Shown piece by piece: positions 26,997 through 35,315 of a stretch of 64,000 nucleotides of DNA. Source of the stretch: Candidatus Eremiobacteraceae bacterium. Its GTDB lineage: Bacteria; Vulcanimicrobiota; Vulcanimicrobiia; Eremiobacterales; Eremiobacteraceae. The DNA lies in assembly GCA_035295225.1 (NCBI GenBank), contig DATGJI010000052.1:208035-272034 (forward strand), written 5' to 3'. The notes under the pieces are model-generated. The model was not told where the DNA came from. It did not search any database and saw only the letters and a program-made list of their open reading frames with translations. A program made the position numbers and the translations under genes. Position 1 is the first letter of the stretch. Every line of letters begins with the position of its first letter.

Positions 26997-27457
26997 TGTC
27001 GACGACCGAATTGGTCGGGAGCATACTCGAGGTCATCGCCTTCGCGGCGGCGGCGGATGCGATCAGAGTCACCGTCATGGCGTATCCGACGCTCCCCGAG
27101 AGAGTTCCGATCCATTTCGGACTGACCGGAAAGCCAAACGCGTGGGGACCGCGCCAATTCGTGTTCCTCGTGCCGGCGATCGCCGTCGTGATGTTCATCG
27201 CCGCAAGCGTCACAAACCCGATCTTCGGTTTTGTGCTCGTGAGCAAGACCGGCGCGGTTTTCCAACCGCCGATTCCGATGCCGTGCGGCGTCTTTGCGAT
27301 GACGCTCGTCTTGTTCGACGCGATCCAGCACGGGATGCTGCAGAGCGCGCGCACCGGCAGCTGCTTGAATATGCGCACCGTGCTGCCGTTCGTGGTCCTG
27401 CTCATCGCGTTCGTCATCGGGGCCACGGCCTTCGCGATCTCGAGAACTCCCCGGTGA
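26996..27457 (+). CDS. DUF1648-domain membrane protein
   Basis: The 153-residue product has four hydrophobic segments and the DUF1648 signature PTLPERVPIHFGLTGKPNAW, which is typical of proteins encoded beside GntR/YtrA-regulated transporters. Function is unknown. The ATG (26996-26998) overlaps the previous stop, and its own stop overlaps the next start (GTGA), so it is translationally coupled on both sides. Confidence 0.88.
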   Translation: MSTTELVGSILEVIAFAAAADAIRVTVMAYPTLPERVPIHFGLTGKPNAWGPRQFVFLVPAIAVVMFIAASVTNPIFGFVLVSKTGAVFQPPIPMPCGVFAMTLVLFDAIQHGMLQSARTGSCLNMRTVLPFVVLLIAFVIGATAFAISRTPR

Positions 27458-28644
27458 AGCTTTTCGAGTTCTTCCTGGCAGCGCTCGACACGCTCTGGGC
27501 CAACCGCATGCGGACCGGCTTGACCATGGTGGGCATCGTCATCGGCACGTCCGCGGTGATCTGCATCTTCGCGATCGGCCAGAGCGCGTCGTCGTCGATC
27601 GCGGGTTTGGTTCAGCTCACCGGCGATCGCGGCACGATCATCTTCCCGAACACGAGCACCACGCAGGTCGCGGAGCCGTTCGCGTGGTCGGACGTCCGGA
27701 CGATCCGCGACGCATGCACGCGCTGCCTCAAAGTTTTTCCCTCATACAATGCCGTGTATTTCATGGAGATCGCGCATAAACAGGCTCCCGTGCGCCTCGT
27801 CTCGCGCAGCGATTACATCAAAGATTCCCTCCCGATGGCCGAAGGCCGGCATTTCGACGCCGACGACGTCGACGGCGCGCGCTCGGTCTGCCAGCTCACG
27901 TACGAGACAGCGCAAAAACTCTTTCCACACCAGTCCGCGCTCGGCCAAGTCGTGCGAGTCGCCGATCATCGGTTCACCGTCATCGGCGTCTTCGCGCCGA
28001 TCAGTCTTGGATTGCTCGGCGCGCAGCAAGGCGACGTCGTGCTCATCCCGTACACGACGTATCACCGGCTCGCGGGCACCGCGATCGGAGTCTTGCAGGT
28101 CTATCCGATTCCAGGCGCCACCTCGGCGCAGGTCACGGACGAAGTGGAATCGATCTTGCAACGCACGCATGGCACGCGCGCGAAATACACCGGCATCGAT
28201 TCCTCGCAGCAGGAATCGGCGTTCTTGAACATCATCGGCTTCGTCTCGGTCGCGATATCAGCGATCGGCGGCATCGCCCTGCTCGTGGGCGGCATCGGCG
28301 TGATGAACATGATGCTCGTCTCGGTGAACGAACGAACGCGCGAGATCGGGATTCGCAAGGCCATCGGCGCTTCGACGCGCGACATACTCGTCCAATTCCT
28401 CATCGAAGCGGCCGCCATCACGCTGCTCGGCGGTGCGATAGGCACGCTTCTTGGCGGTCTGGCCGGCGCGGGCGCGAGCACGCTTCTCATCACCAAACTT
28501 TCGGGTAGCGCGGGCAGCGTGGCGTGGGTGCCGATCATCACGATTTCGCTCGGTTTTTCCATTCTCGTCGGCGTCTTCTTCGGTACGTATCCGGCGCTGC
28601 GAGCGTCGCGGCTTTCGCCGATCGATTGTCTGCGCCATGAATAA
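27454..28644 (+). CDS. ABC transporter permease, MacB/FtsX type (first of two)
   Basis: The 396-residue product has an N-terminal helix (about 15-40), a MacB_PCD periplasmic domain (about 45-250) and three C-terminal helices of the FtsX domain, with the conserved EIGIRKAIGASTRDI coupling segment. It starts at GTG 27454, overlapping the DUF1648 stop. Unlike classical MacB, the ATPase is a separate gene. Together with the next permease it probably forms a heterodimer, as in LolC/LolE, but the TolC and HlyD partners indicate an export system. Confidence 0.93.
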   Translation: MKLFEFFLAALDTLWANRMRTGLTMVGIVIGTSAVICIFAIGQSASSSIAGLVQLTGDRGTIIFPNTSTTQVAEPFAWSDVRTIRDACTRCLKVFPSYNAVYFMEIAHKQAPVRLVSRSDYIKDSLPMAEGRHFDADDVDGARSVCQLTYETAQKLFPHQSALGQVVRVADHRFTVIGVFAPISLGLLGAQQGDVVLIPYTTYHRLAGTAIGVLQVYPIPGATSAQVTDEVESILQRTHGTRAKYTGIDSSQQESAFLNIIGFVSVAISAIGGIALLVGGIGVMNMMLVSVNERTREIGIRKAIGASTRDILVQFLIEAAAITLLGGAIGTLLGGLAGAGASTLLITKLSGSAGSVAWVPIITISLGFSILVGVFFGTYPALRASRLSPIDCLRHE

Positions 28645-29845
28645 GCTTCGCGAATTTCTGGTCGAGGCGCTGGCGGTTCTCTGGAGCAACCGCCTGCGCT
28701 CGCTTTTGACCATGCTCGGCCTAATCATCGGCGTCGGCTCCGTCATCACGACGCTGGCGGTCGGCGATTCCATGAATCGCTCCGTCAAGAATCTGCTGTC
28801 GCCGTTCTCTCAAGCCGCGAGTTTCGTCTCGCCGAAAGAGGACCAGCCGGATCCCCAGAGCGCCGCGATCCGATACGAAGACGCACAACGCATCGCGCCG
28901 CACGTCGCCGACGCAAGCGCCGTCTACCCGGTCATTGAGATCGTGACGACGACCGAAGTGCGGCACACGGAGAAGACGCTCGTCGTGGACACCGACGGCG
29001 CGGGCGTCGGCTTCGATCAGACGCCGCTGGCCGAGGGACGGCGCTTCACCGTCGACGACGTCACCGCTCACCGCCATGTCGCGATTCTCTCTGACCAGGC
29101 GCGCCAGGAGCTCTTTCCCGACGCCGGCCCGGTCAGCGGGCGAACGGTGCGGCTTGCCGGGATCTATTACACGGTCGTCGCAGTTCAGCAAAAGCCGTTG
29201 AACGGCGGCGCGCTCGGCAACTCGTCCGACGCTATCACGGTCACCGTTCCTTATTCGCTCATCCCCGAGCTCGGCTACACGTACGTCGACGGCCTCGCGA
29301 TTGTAGCGCGCGATCAGGACAAGGTGGCGCAGGTCGGCGACGAAGCGATCGCTGCGCTGCAGAAGATCCACGGTGTGAGGGCGCAGTACGACTCACAAGA
29401 CCTGAAGTCGGTCAACGACATCATCAACAAGACGTTCACCGTGTTGACGCTGGTCGTCGGCGTCGTCGCCGGGATCTCGCTGCTCGTCGGCGGCGTCGGC
29501 ATCATGAACATCATGCTCGTGTCGGTCAGCGAACGCACCCGCGAGATCGGCATTCGCAAGGCCATCGGCGCGTCGCGGCGCGATATCGCGGTGCAATTCC
29601 TCGCGGAGGCGCTGCTGCTCTGCTGTATCGGCGGCCTGATCGGGCTTGTCTTCGGCGTCGGCGTCGCGGAGATCGTCATCCACCTCGCGATCGCAAAAGT
29701 CGTGGGCACCATCGTTTCGTTCGCCTGGTTCCCGATCGTCACCATCGCGATCGCGTTCTCGGCAGGCGTGGGGCTGATCTTCGGGATCTATCCCGCCGTC
29801 CGCGCGTCCTATCTCAATCCGATCGACTGTCTGCGCTATGAGTGA
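28637..29845 (+). CDS. ABC transporter permease, MacB/FtsX type (second of two)
   Basis: The 402-residue product shares the architecture of the preceding gene: N-terminal helix, MacB_PCD periplasmic domain and a three-helix FtsX domain with EIGIRKAIGASRRDI. Both end in a similar PIDCLR(H/Y)E tail, so they probably arose by duplication. ATG 28637 overlaps the previous gene by 8 bases, and the stop overlaps the ATPase start by 8 bases. The substrate cannot be read from sequence. Confidence 0.93.
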   Translation: MNKLREFLVEALAVLWSNRLRSLLTMLGLIIGVGSVITTLAVGDSMNRSVKNLLSPFSQAASFVSPKEDQPDPQSAAIRYEDAQRIAPHVADASAVYPVIEIVTTTEVRHTEKTLVVDTDGAGVGFDQTPLAEGRRFTVDDVTAHRHVAILSDQARQELFPDAGPVSGRTVRLAGIYYTVVAVQQKPLNGGALGNSSDAITVTVPYSLIPELGYTYVDGLAIVARDQDKVAQVGDEAIAALQKIHGVRAQYDSQDLKSVNDIINKTFTVLTLVVGVVAGISLLVGGVGIMNIMLVSVSERTREIGIRKAIGASRRDIAVQFLAEALLLCCIGGLIGLVFGVGVAEIVIHLAIAKVVGTIVSFAWFPIVTIAIAFSAGVGLIFGIYPAVRASYLNPIDCLRYE

Positions 29846-30530
29846 AGTCATCCGGATCAAAGGCATGACGCGGACGTACACGATCGGCGACATCGAAGTC
29901 CATGCGCTGCGCGGCATCGATCTGGTCGTCGAGCGCGGCGAGTATTTGGCGATTATGGGGCCGTCTGGTTCCGGCAAGTCCACGCTGATGAATCTGATCG
30001 GCTGCTTGGACAAACCGACCTCCGGCACGTACGAGCTTGATGGCGTCGATGTCTCGGCGCTCGATGACACGGCGCTCGCGGCCGTCCGGCTGCAGAAACT
30101 CGGCTTCATCTTCCAAGGCTTCAACTTGCTCGCACGCACCACGGCGGTGCGCAACGTCGCGTTGCCGCTCTTCTACGCCGGCGATCCGGATCGCGAGAAA
30201 AAGGCCACGGCGGCGCTTCAAGAAGTCGGTCTCGGCGACCGCATCACGCACCGCCCGAACGAACTGTCCGGCGGCCAGCAGCAACGTGTTGCCATCGCGC
30301 GCGCATTGGTGAACGATCCGGCGCTCATCTTGGCGGATGAGCCGACCGGCAACCTCGATTCAACGACTGCCGAGGGTATTATGGCCGTGTTCGAGCGGCT
30401 CAATCGCGGTGGCCGGACCGTGATCATGGTGACGCACGACGAAGACGTGGCCAATCACGCGAAACGGATCGTACGGCTGCGCGACGGCGTCGTCGTGAGC
30501 GACGAGCCGGTCGCCAACCGCACGGTCTGA
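29838..30530 (+). CDS. ABC transporter ATPase, MacB/LolD type
   Basis: The 230-residue ATPase has Walker A GPSGSGKST (41-49), the signature LSGGQQQR (143-150), Walker B LILADEPTG (163-171) and the H-loop histidine in THDE. Its length and sequence fit the LolD/MacB group that powers mechanotransmission permeases. It ends the operon and overlaps the second permease by 8 bases. A family A half-repeat follows between it and the convergent lipoprotein gene. Confidence 0.96.
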   Translation: MSEVIRIKGMTRTYTIGDIEVHALRGIDLVVERGEYLAIMGPSGSGKSTLMNLIGCLDKPTSGTYELDGVDVSALDDTALAAVRLQKLGFIFQGFNLLARTTAVRNVALPLFYAGDPDREKKATAALQEVGLGDRITHRPNELSGGQQQRVAIARALVNDPALILADEPTGNLDSTTAEGIMAVFERLNRGGRTVIMVTHDEDVANHAKRIVRLRDGVVVSDEPVANRTV

Positions 30531-30556
30531 ACGAAGTGACTGCGAAGAAAAAAATA

Positions 30557-30580
30557 GGGCCGACTGGCGTCGGCCCCTTC
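30557..30580. repeat. single family A palindromic unit between convergent genes
   Basis: GGGCCGACTGGCGTCGGCCC followed by CTTC, one hairpin unit, between the stops of the ATPase gene (plus) and the lipoprotein gene (minus). Confidence 0.85.
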
Positions 30581-30600
30581 AAGATGGTTCGGGAATCGCG

Positions 30601-31710
30601 TTAGTGCCGATGCGGGCGAATGTGCGACGAACCGCGCACGAGGTACGTTCCCGCGAAGACCTGCGACATCGAGATGTCAGCCTGGCCGCCGCTGTTCGGG
30701 CCGGTGATCGCCGGCGTCTGCGACGAGCTGCCCGGCGGCGACGCTTCGAACGCCGGATAATCGTACGAGATCGCGTAGACCAGATACGAGTCTCCGGCCG
30801 GCAGCGAAGGCGTTGCGCCTGAGCCGTTTTGACAGTCGTTGCCGTTGCATGGTCCAAGCGTATCGGGCAACGCCCCGCCGACCGAACCGGTTCCATTGAA
30901 TGGCCCAAGCGTGAAGAACGTCGACGCGTTCAGATCGGCTATGTAGATCATCGTCTCGAAGATGCGCGGGTCCGCGGGAACGGTGACCGAAGCGGTGCCG
31001 CCGCCGGCCCCGTCTTCCACGAACGACGGCGCGCCGAGCGCTGGCAGAGGCACCGCGCTTGCCAGCGTCGCCGTAGCCGTGAAGTTCCTTCCGGGCCCGG
31101 ACGTGCCAGGCACGTTGACCGTCAACGAATACGAACCAACGGTGACCGGTGTTTCGAACGCGTTGAAGCCCTGCGAATAGCCTTGGAATCCACTGATGAA
31201 CGTTCCGTTGTTGAAGAACGGGTAAGCCGGTGGGCCGCCTGCGATCGGGACTGCGTCGCCCGAGTAGAACGGCTCAGCGTAAAGAGCCGGTCCGTTCGGA
31301 TACGGGTCGCCGAGGTTGTCGGAGTTGTAAGGCGCGAATCCGTACTTGAACGCACCGCCGGCGGTGCCGAAGGTCGTGGGACCTGGGGCAGTCTGCGGCG
31401 ATCCGCTGATGTGATCCGTGCCTGCATCGTTCGCGGGCGCGTTTCCAGTCACCACGAAGCCGGCGGGCCCGGTGATCGTCGGCGTATCGAGTAACACAGC
31501 CGACAATCCATTCGGCTGGCGGAACGTGGTGACGACGTTCAATCCGACGGTGCCGTCGAACGCGATGTTTGCCGTGCCGACCGCCATTTGGAGTTTGTCG
31601 GCGCCGAGGTTCCCATGGGAGACCGGCGGGTTGATTCCCGAGCCATTCGTTGAGCAGCCTGCGAGCAAAGCGCCGGCGGATACTATTCCGAGGATATATC
31701 GATTCTTCAC
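30601..31710 (-). CDS. putative lipoprotein downstream of an outer-membrane receptor
   Basis: The 369-residue product starts at GTG 31708-31710 behind GAGGGAAAACCG and has the lipobox LLAGC (Cys 19). The rest is rich in Gly, Pro, Ser, Thr and aromatic residues, with beta-sandwich-like stretches (GSYSLTVNVPGTSGPGRNFT, GGTASVTVPADPRIFETMIY). No SusD-like or other family is recognised. It begins 10 bases after the receptor stop and should be its partner, perhaps a surface-exposed substrate-binding lipoprotein. That role is inference. Confidence 0.78.
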   Translation of the reverse strand: MKNRYILGIVSAGALLAGCSTNGSGINPPVSHGNLGADKLQMAVGTANIAFDGTVGLNVVTTFRQPNGLSAVLLDTPTITGPAGFVVTGNAPANDAGTDHISGSPQTAPGPTTFGTAGGAFKYGFAPYNSDNLGDPYPNGPALYAEPFYSGDAVPIAGGPPAYPFFNNGTFISGFQGYSQGFNAFETPVTVGSYSLTVNVPGTSGPGRNFTATATLASAVPLPALGAPSFVEDGAGGGTASVTVPADPRIFETMIYIADLNASTFFTLGPFNGTGSVGGALPDTLGPCNGNDCQNGSGATPSLPAGDSYLVYAISYDYPAFEASPPGSSSQTPAITGPNSGGQADISMSQVFAGTYLVRGSSHIRPHRH

Positions 31711-31720
31711 CGGTTTTCCC

Positions 31721-34700
31721 TCACAGTTTCGTCTGGTAGTAGAGATAGTAGGTTCGCGAACCATTCGGTGAGTTGATATACGCGTCTTGACCGCGAATGA
31801 TCGCTCCGTAGTTGGCGTTGCCGAGCGTCGGGTACGCCGCCGCCGCTGGATTTTGGCCCGTGAGCGGGCCGGCGAAGCCTGTCGCGACCGGTTGATAGTA
31901 CGGGTTCAGCCCCGGTCCGCCGTAGAGCGAGTTGAACAGGTTGAACACCGTAAATCCAACCGCCGCGTGGCTGTTGTGGTCGTACTCAATCGTGAGGTTT
32001 GTGAGGCTTGCCGGGTGGCTCAATTTTGACCCAGCGAACGGGCCCTCGGGCGTGCCGCGCGTGGCGTCGATATGCGGGTTGAAGAGCGAACCCGGATCTT
32101 CGGGGTCGACGTATTGCGTCGTACCGTTAGGCGCCGTGTTGATCGCGCCGGAGAAATTCGTGTTATAGATGTTGTACGGAACGCCGTTGATGAACGCCGC
32201 GGTGTAGATTCCCGCTCCGTTCGGATAGCCGATGTTGTAGGTGACCTGCGGGCTTACGCGCCATCCGCTCTTCGTCTGATAGTTCAAGTCGAGCGATGTC
32301 TGGAACGGCGACACGAAGCCCACTCGGTAGAGATTGCCCAGCAGCAGCGACGCCGGTGGAATGGACGGGAAGAAGTCCTCGCTGCGGCTCAGAGGGATGA
32401 CGTTCGAGAACTCGTTGATGTAGGTGGCGGTGAACTGACCGGTAAGCCCTTCCGCGCCCTCCTTTGTCACGAGAAACTCGACGCCGGTCGCATGATTCGT
32501 GCCTTTGTTCGTGACGACCGGGGGCAAGAACTGATACGACCCGTCCGGATTGCGAAGCGGCTGGCCAGTCGGGCCAAGACGCGGTGAAGCGACCGATGCC
32601 GTCGCGTCGTAGCCGCGGCGATACCATGGCGTCAGCTTTGCGGCAAAACCGTTGGGGAATTGGTGCGAATACGAGAAGTCGTAGTTGTCGAACAACTCCG
32701 GCTTCACAGGTTGCAGCGGCACGCCTTGGAAGAAGTTCTGGTTCTCCCACACCAATTGTTCGCCGTAGTTCTTGCAGGGCACGTTGAAACCGGAAATGCC
32801 GCATTGGGCCACTTGATTCGATCCGGTCAGTGCCGTTCCGAGATTGTCGTATGACGGGATTCTATCGAACGCCGCGTAGTACCACGGCGGATCGTAGAAG
32901 TCTATCTGGCCCAGCGGCGGGAACTCGACCGATCGGCCATAGGAAACGCGCACGGAGTTGCTGTTGCCCATCTCATAAGAACCCGAGAGACGCGGCTCGA
33001 CGATGCGCGGTTGTGTCTCATCCTTCGTCACGTTGAATGTCGCGATAGGACAGCCGGACGTCACATTCGTGTTCCACGTCGCCGGCAAGTAGAGCGTCGT
33101 GCAGGTGTAGGGATCGACAGCCGGAGCAGGCAGGCGATAGTTCGCGCCGTCCATGCGTAATCCGGGTTCGATCTTGAGACGCGAGGTCGCTGAAATCGTG
33201 TCGTCGATGAAGAACGACATGTCCTGACGGTTTGAGATGGACGCCTCTTCGTTTGCGGGCACGCGCGGAATGCCGTTGGGGAAGTACGTCGCCAAGTAGC
33301 CGCATGGAATCGCTCCGCCGAGCGCCGGGACGTATGCCGGGCAACTGGGATCCGTCGGCGGTAAAAAGTCGGCGTATTCGAACGCGCCCAGTCCGGTGAT
33401 CGGATCGCCGCCTCCGAACAGCGTCGCATACAGACCGTAGCCTTGCGCCGGTTCGTCGTAGACCGGCCGCAGGTACGCATAACTGGCGCCGAGTTTCAGC
33501 AAGTTCTTGTCGCCGAGCTGCTTCGTCAAATTGGCGCTCACGCCGTTGTCGAAACCGCCTTGCTGGATGATGCCGCCGAACGACTCCCACGAGGGGAAGT
33601 CGAATGTCGTGACGGCATTCACTTTGTAGAACATCGCCGTGAGGAATGTGGACGCATCGATATTGTCGTTGAACTGCAGTTTGTAGGCGTGGTTCGGCTG
33701 GTAGTAGGTGAACGGATTTCGATTCGCCTGTGCGAGCGTTTCGAAGGGGTTTGACTGATACGGATCCAGACCCGTGATCTCGCCGAACTGCGCGTTTGTC
33801 AGGATCGGCCCTAGCGGACCGTTGATCGTATCTCGAAATTCCTGGTCGCAGCTCGTGAAGCAATACGGATTGCCGCCATTCGAACCCAAGAACTCGTGAT
33901 TCGCGTCATCGACGAAAAGCTGGACTTCCTTGCTGTTGTTCGAGCCGAAGCGATAGGTGAAATTGCCCAACAGTTCGCGATCGACTTCCATCTTTGTATC
34001 CGAGAATGTGAGCAGCTGCGCGGAGGGCGCCGCATCGTTACCTGGCCGGAAGCCCGTGTTCTGGCCCGAGAATGCGACGTATGCCGACCACCGGCCATCC
34101 GGTGCGCCCGTGCCGAACTCGCCGTTCATGGCGTGGAAAAAATTCGGGCCGCCGCTCGCGAATTGTACGGTGGCGTAGCCCGGATACGTGCCGCGCTTGG
34201 CGATGAGATTGAGCGTTCCAGTTCCGTTATTGCCGAATGCTGCGCTTCCGGCGCCGGGCGTCAACTGGACGCTCAGGAGGCCGAGACCGGGCGTGGCAAG
34301 CGTATTGGTGAACTGGTTGGTAAACGCGTCGGTGTAGGGAATCCCTTCGAATGCAAAGCCTTCCTCATTTTCGCGACCGCCGCGAATCGTCGGGTAACCA
34401 GAGGAGTCGGCAGCAGCACCGGGCAGAGACGTGATGAGATTTGTCTCGCTGATGTTCATCGCGTTGCCCTGGATCGTGTTGATCTGGGCTTGCGTCACGG
34501 TGTACGTATCCACCGTCTGCTTGGGCTGATACGCACCGCCCGTCACGCCGTGCACGATCTCTCGACCAAGCGTTTTGGTCGAAAGCCGCATCTGACCGTC
34601 GACGGTCGCGGTCTGATCGGCGAAGACATTGATGCCTTGCTCGTTGAGCGGGTCGTAACCGTTCAGTGAAAACGTGATGCTGTACGTATCAGACGGCACT

Positions 34701-34918
34701 CCGGTGATCGCGTAGAACCCGTTTGCGTTGGTGGTCGTCCTGTACGTCCCCGTCGGCGCCACGGCGGACACTTGCACGCCGGCGAGCGGTGCTCCGGATG
34801 TGCTTGTGACTTTGCCCGAGATGTTGCCCGAAGTACCCGCGAAGGCGGTCGCCGAGCAGAACGCGCCGATCAAGGCGAAGGCGATAAGCGCTCCGGCCAG
34901 TTTACGATACGTCCACAT
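31721..34918 (-). CDS. TonB-dependent receptor-like outer-membrane protein with carboxypeptidase-regulatory-like domain
   Basis: The 1065-residue product has a signal peptide (MWTYRKLAGALIAFALIGAF), a carboxypeptidase-regulatory-like beta domain (GNISGKVTSTSGAPLAGVQV), a plug domain (YPTIRGGRENEEGFAFEGIP) and a long beta barrel of aromatic strands. Such proteins import large or scarce nutrients with energy from TonB. I chose ATG 34918 because GAGGAAAACAAA precedes it and the signal peptide starts there. The protein ends YYLYYQTKL, not with the usual terminal Phe. A lipoprotein gene follows in the same operon. The substrate is unknown. Confidence 0.9.
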   Translation of the reverse strand: MWTYRKLAGALIAFALIGAFCSATAFAGTSGNISGKVTSTSGAPLAGVQVSAVAPTGTYRTTTNANGFYAITGVPSDTYSITFSLNGYDPLNEQGINVFADQTATVDGQMRLSTKTLGREIVHGVTGGAYQPKQTVDTYTVTQAQINTIQGNAMNISETNLITSLPGAAADSSGYPTIRGGRENEEGFAFEGIPYTDAFTNQFTNTLATPGLGLLSVQLTPGAGSAAFGNNGTGTLNLIAKRGTYPGYATVQFASGGPNFFHAMNGEFGTGAPDGRWSAYVAFSGQNTGFRPGNDAAPSAQLLTFSDTKMEVDRELLGNFTYRFGSNNSKEVQLFVDDANHEFLGSNGGNPYCFTSCDQEFRDTINGPLGPILTNAQFGEITGLDPYQSNPFETLAQANRNPFTYYQPNHAYKLQFNDNIDASTFLTAMFYKVNAVTTFDFPSWESFGGIIQQGGFDNGVSANLTKQLGDKNLLKLGASYAYLRPVYDEPAQGYGLYATLFGGGDPITGLGAFEYADFLPPTDPSCPAYVPALGGAIPCGYLATYFPNGIPRVPANEEASISNRQDMSFFIDDTISATSRLKIEPGLRMDGANYRLPAPAVDPYTCTTLYLPATWNTNVTSGCPIATFNVTKDETQPRIVEPRLSGSYEMGNSNSVRVSYGRSVEFPPLGQIDFYDPPWYYAAFDRIPSYDNLGTALTGSNQVAQCGISGFNVPCKNYGEQLVWENQNFFQGVPLQPVKPELFDNYDFSYSHQFPNGFAAKLTPWYRRGYDATASVASPRLGPTGQPLRNPDGSYQFLPPVVTNKGTNHATGVEFLVTKEGAEGLTGQFTATYINEFSNVIPLSRSEDFFPSIPPASLLLGNLYRVGFVSPFQTSLDLNYQTKSGWRVSPQVTYNIGYPNGAGIYTAAFINGVPYNIYNTNFSGAINTAPNGTTQYVDPEDPGSLFNPHIDATRGTPEGPFAGSKLSHPASLTNLTIEYDHNSHAAVGFTVFNLFNSLYGGPGLNPYYQPVATGFAGPLTGQNPAAAAYPTLGNANYGAIIRGQDAYINSPNGSRTYYLYYQTKL

Positions 34919-35059
34919 TTTGTTTTCCTCGCTGCGAGCAAAAAGCGAATGGTAGGAATACGCCAAAGCACGCGCACCACGAAATGGCCGCATGTCTCTT
35001 CTTAAGGGGTCGTTAATTATGTGGTCCGGGTCGCCAATCCCTCGGGACAACCGCCCATA

Positions 35060-35088
35060 TTGACGGTTAGCACTCTCGATGCTATAGT
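35060..35088 (+). promoter_or_regulatory. promoter of htrA, overlapped by the CIRCE-type operator
   Basis: The -35 box TTGACG (35060-35065) and -10 box TATAGT (35083-35088) are separated by 17 bases, the ideal spacing. The CIRCE-type palindrome covers the spacer and the -10 box, so HrcA bound there would block RNA polymerase. Confidence 0.7.
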
Positions 35089-35093
35089 GCTAA
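35067..35093. promoter_or_regulatory. CIRCE-type heat-shock operator (HrcA site)
   Basis: The half-sites TTAGCACTC (35067-35075) and TAGTGCTAA (35085-35093) are separated by 9 bases. The consensus is TTAGCACTC-N9-GAGTGCTAA, so 17 of 18 conserved bases match. HrcA binds this site in many phyla and represses heat-shock genes. It faces htrA (223 bases downstream) and lies 149 bases from the divergent receptor gene. Confidence 0.85.
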
Positions 35094-35315
35094 AAGTAAG
35101 CGAAACGCAAGCCAACCTCGAATTGATGCGGGACACCGAGCTGGGCATTTCCCGGAACTTTCACGGCGTATATCGGGTACACTGATGCAGGGCACCAATC
35201 GTCCGCGCGCGGCCGCATCCGCGGTTAGTCTTCCGCTGGCCCGGGGTACAGGGGCCGAATGGCTCGGGCCCTCGCAAACCGTGGCGCGATTTTCACAGGG
35301 AGTCGAATAGTTCAC

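Larger units (their letters stand above)
34919..35315. other. divergent intergenic region between receptor and htrA genes
   Basis: This 397-base stretch holds no gene I can support. It contains the receptor's ribosome binding site and, at 35060-35093, a plus-strand promoter with a CIRCE-type operator. The remaining 220 bases before htrA form an apparent long 5' untranslated region with one 19-codon frame (ATG at about 35132) that lacks a ribosome binding site. Confidence 0.6.

Noticed and set aside
30601..31710. SusD assignment for the lipoprotein next to the receptor
   Set aside because: The sequence is beta-rich and Gly/Pro-rich, not the helical TPR-like pattern of SusD.
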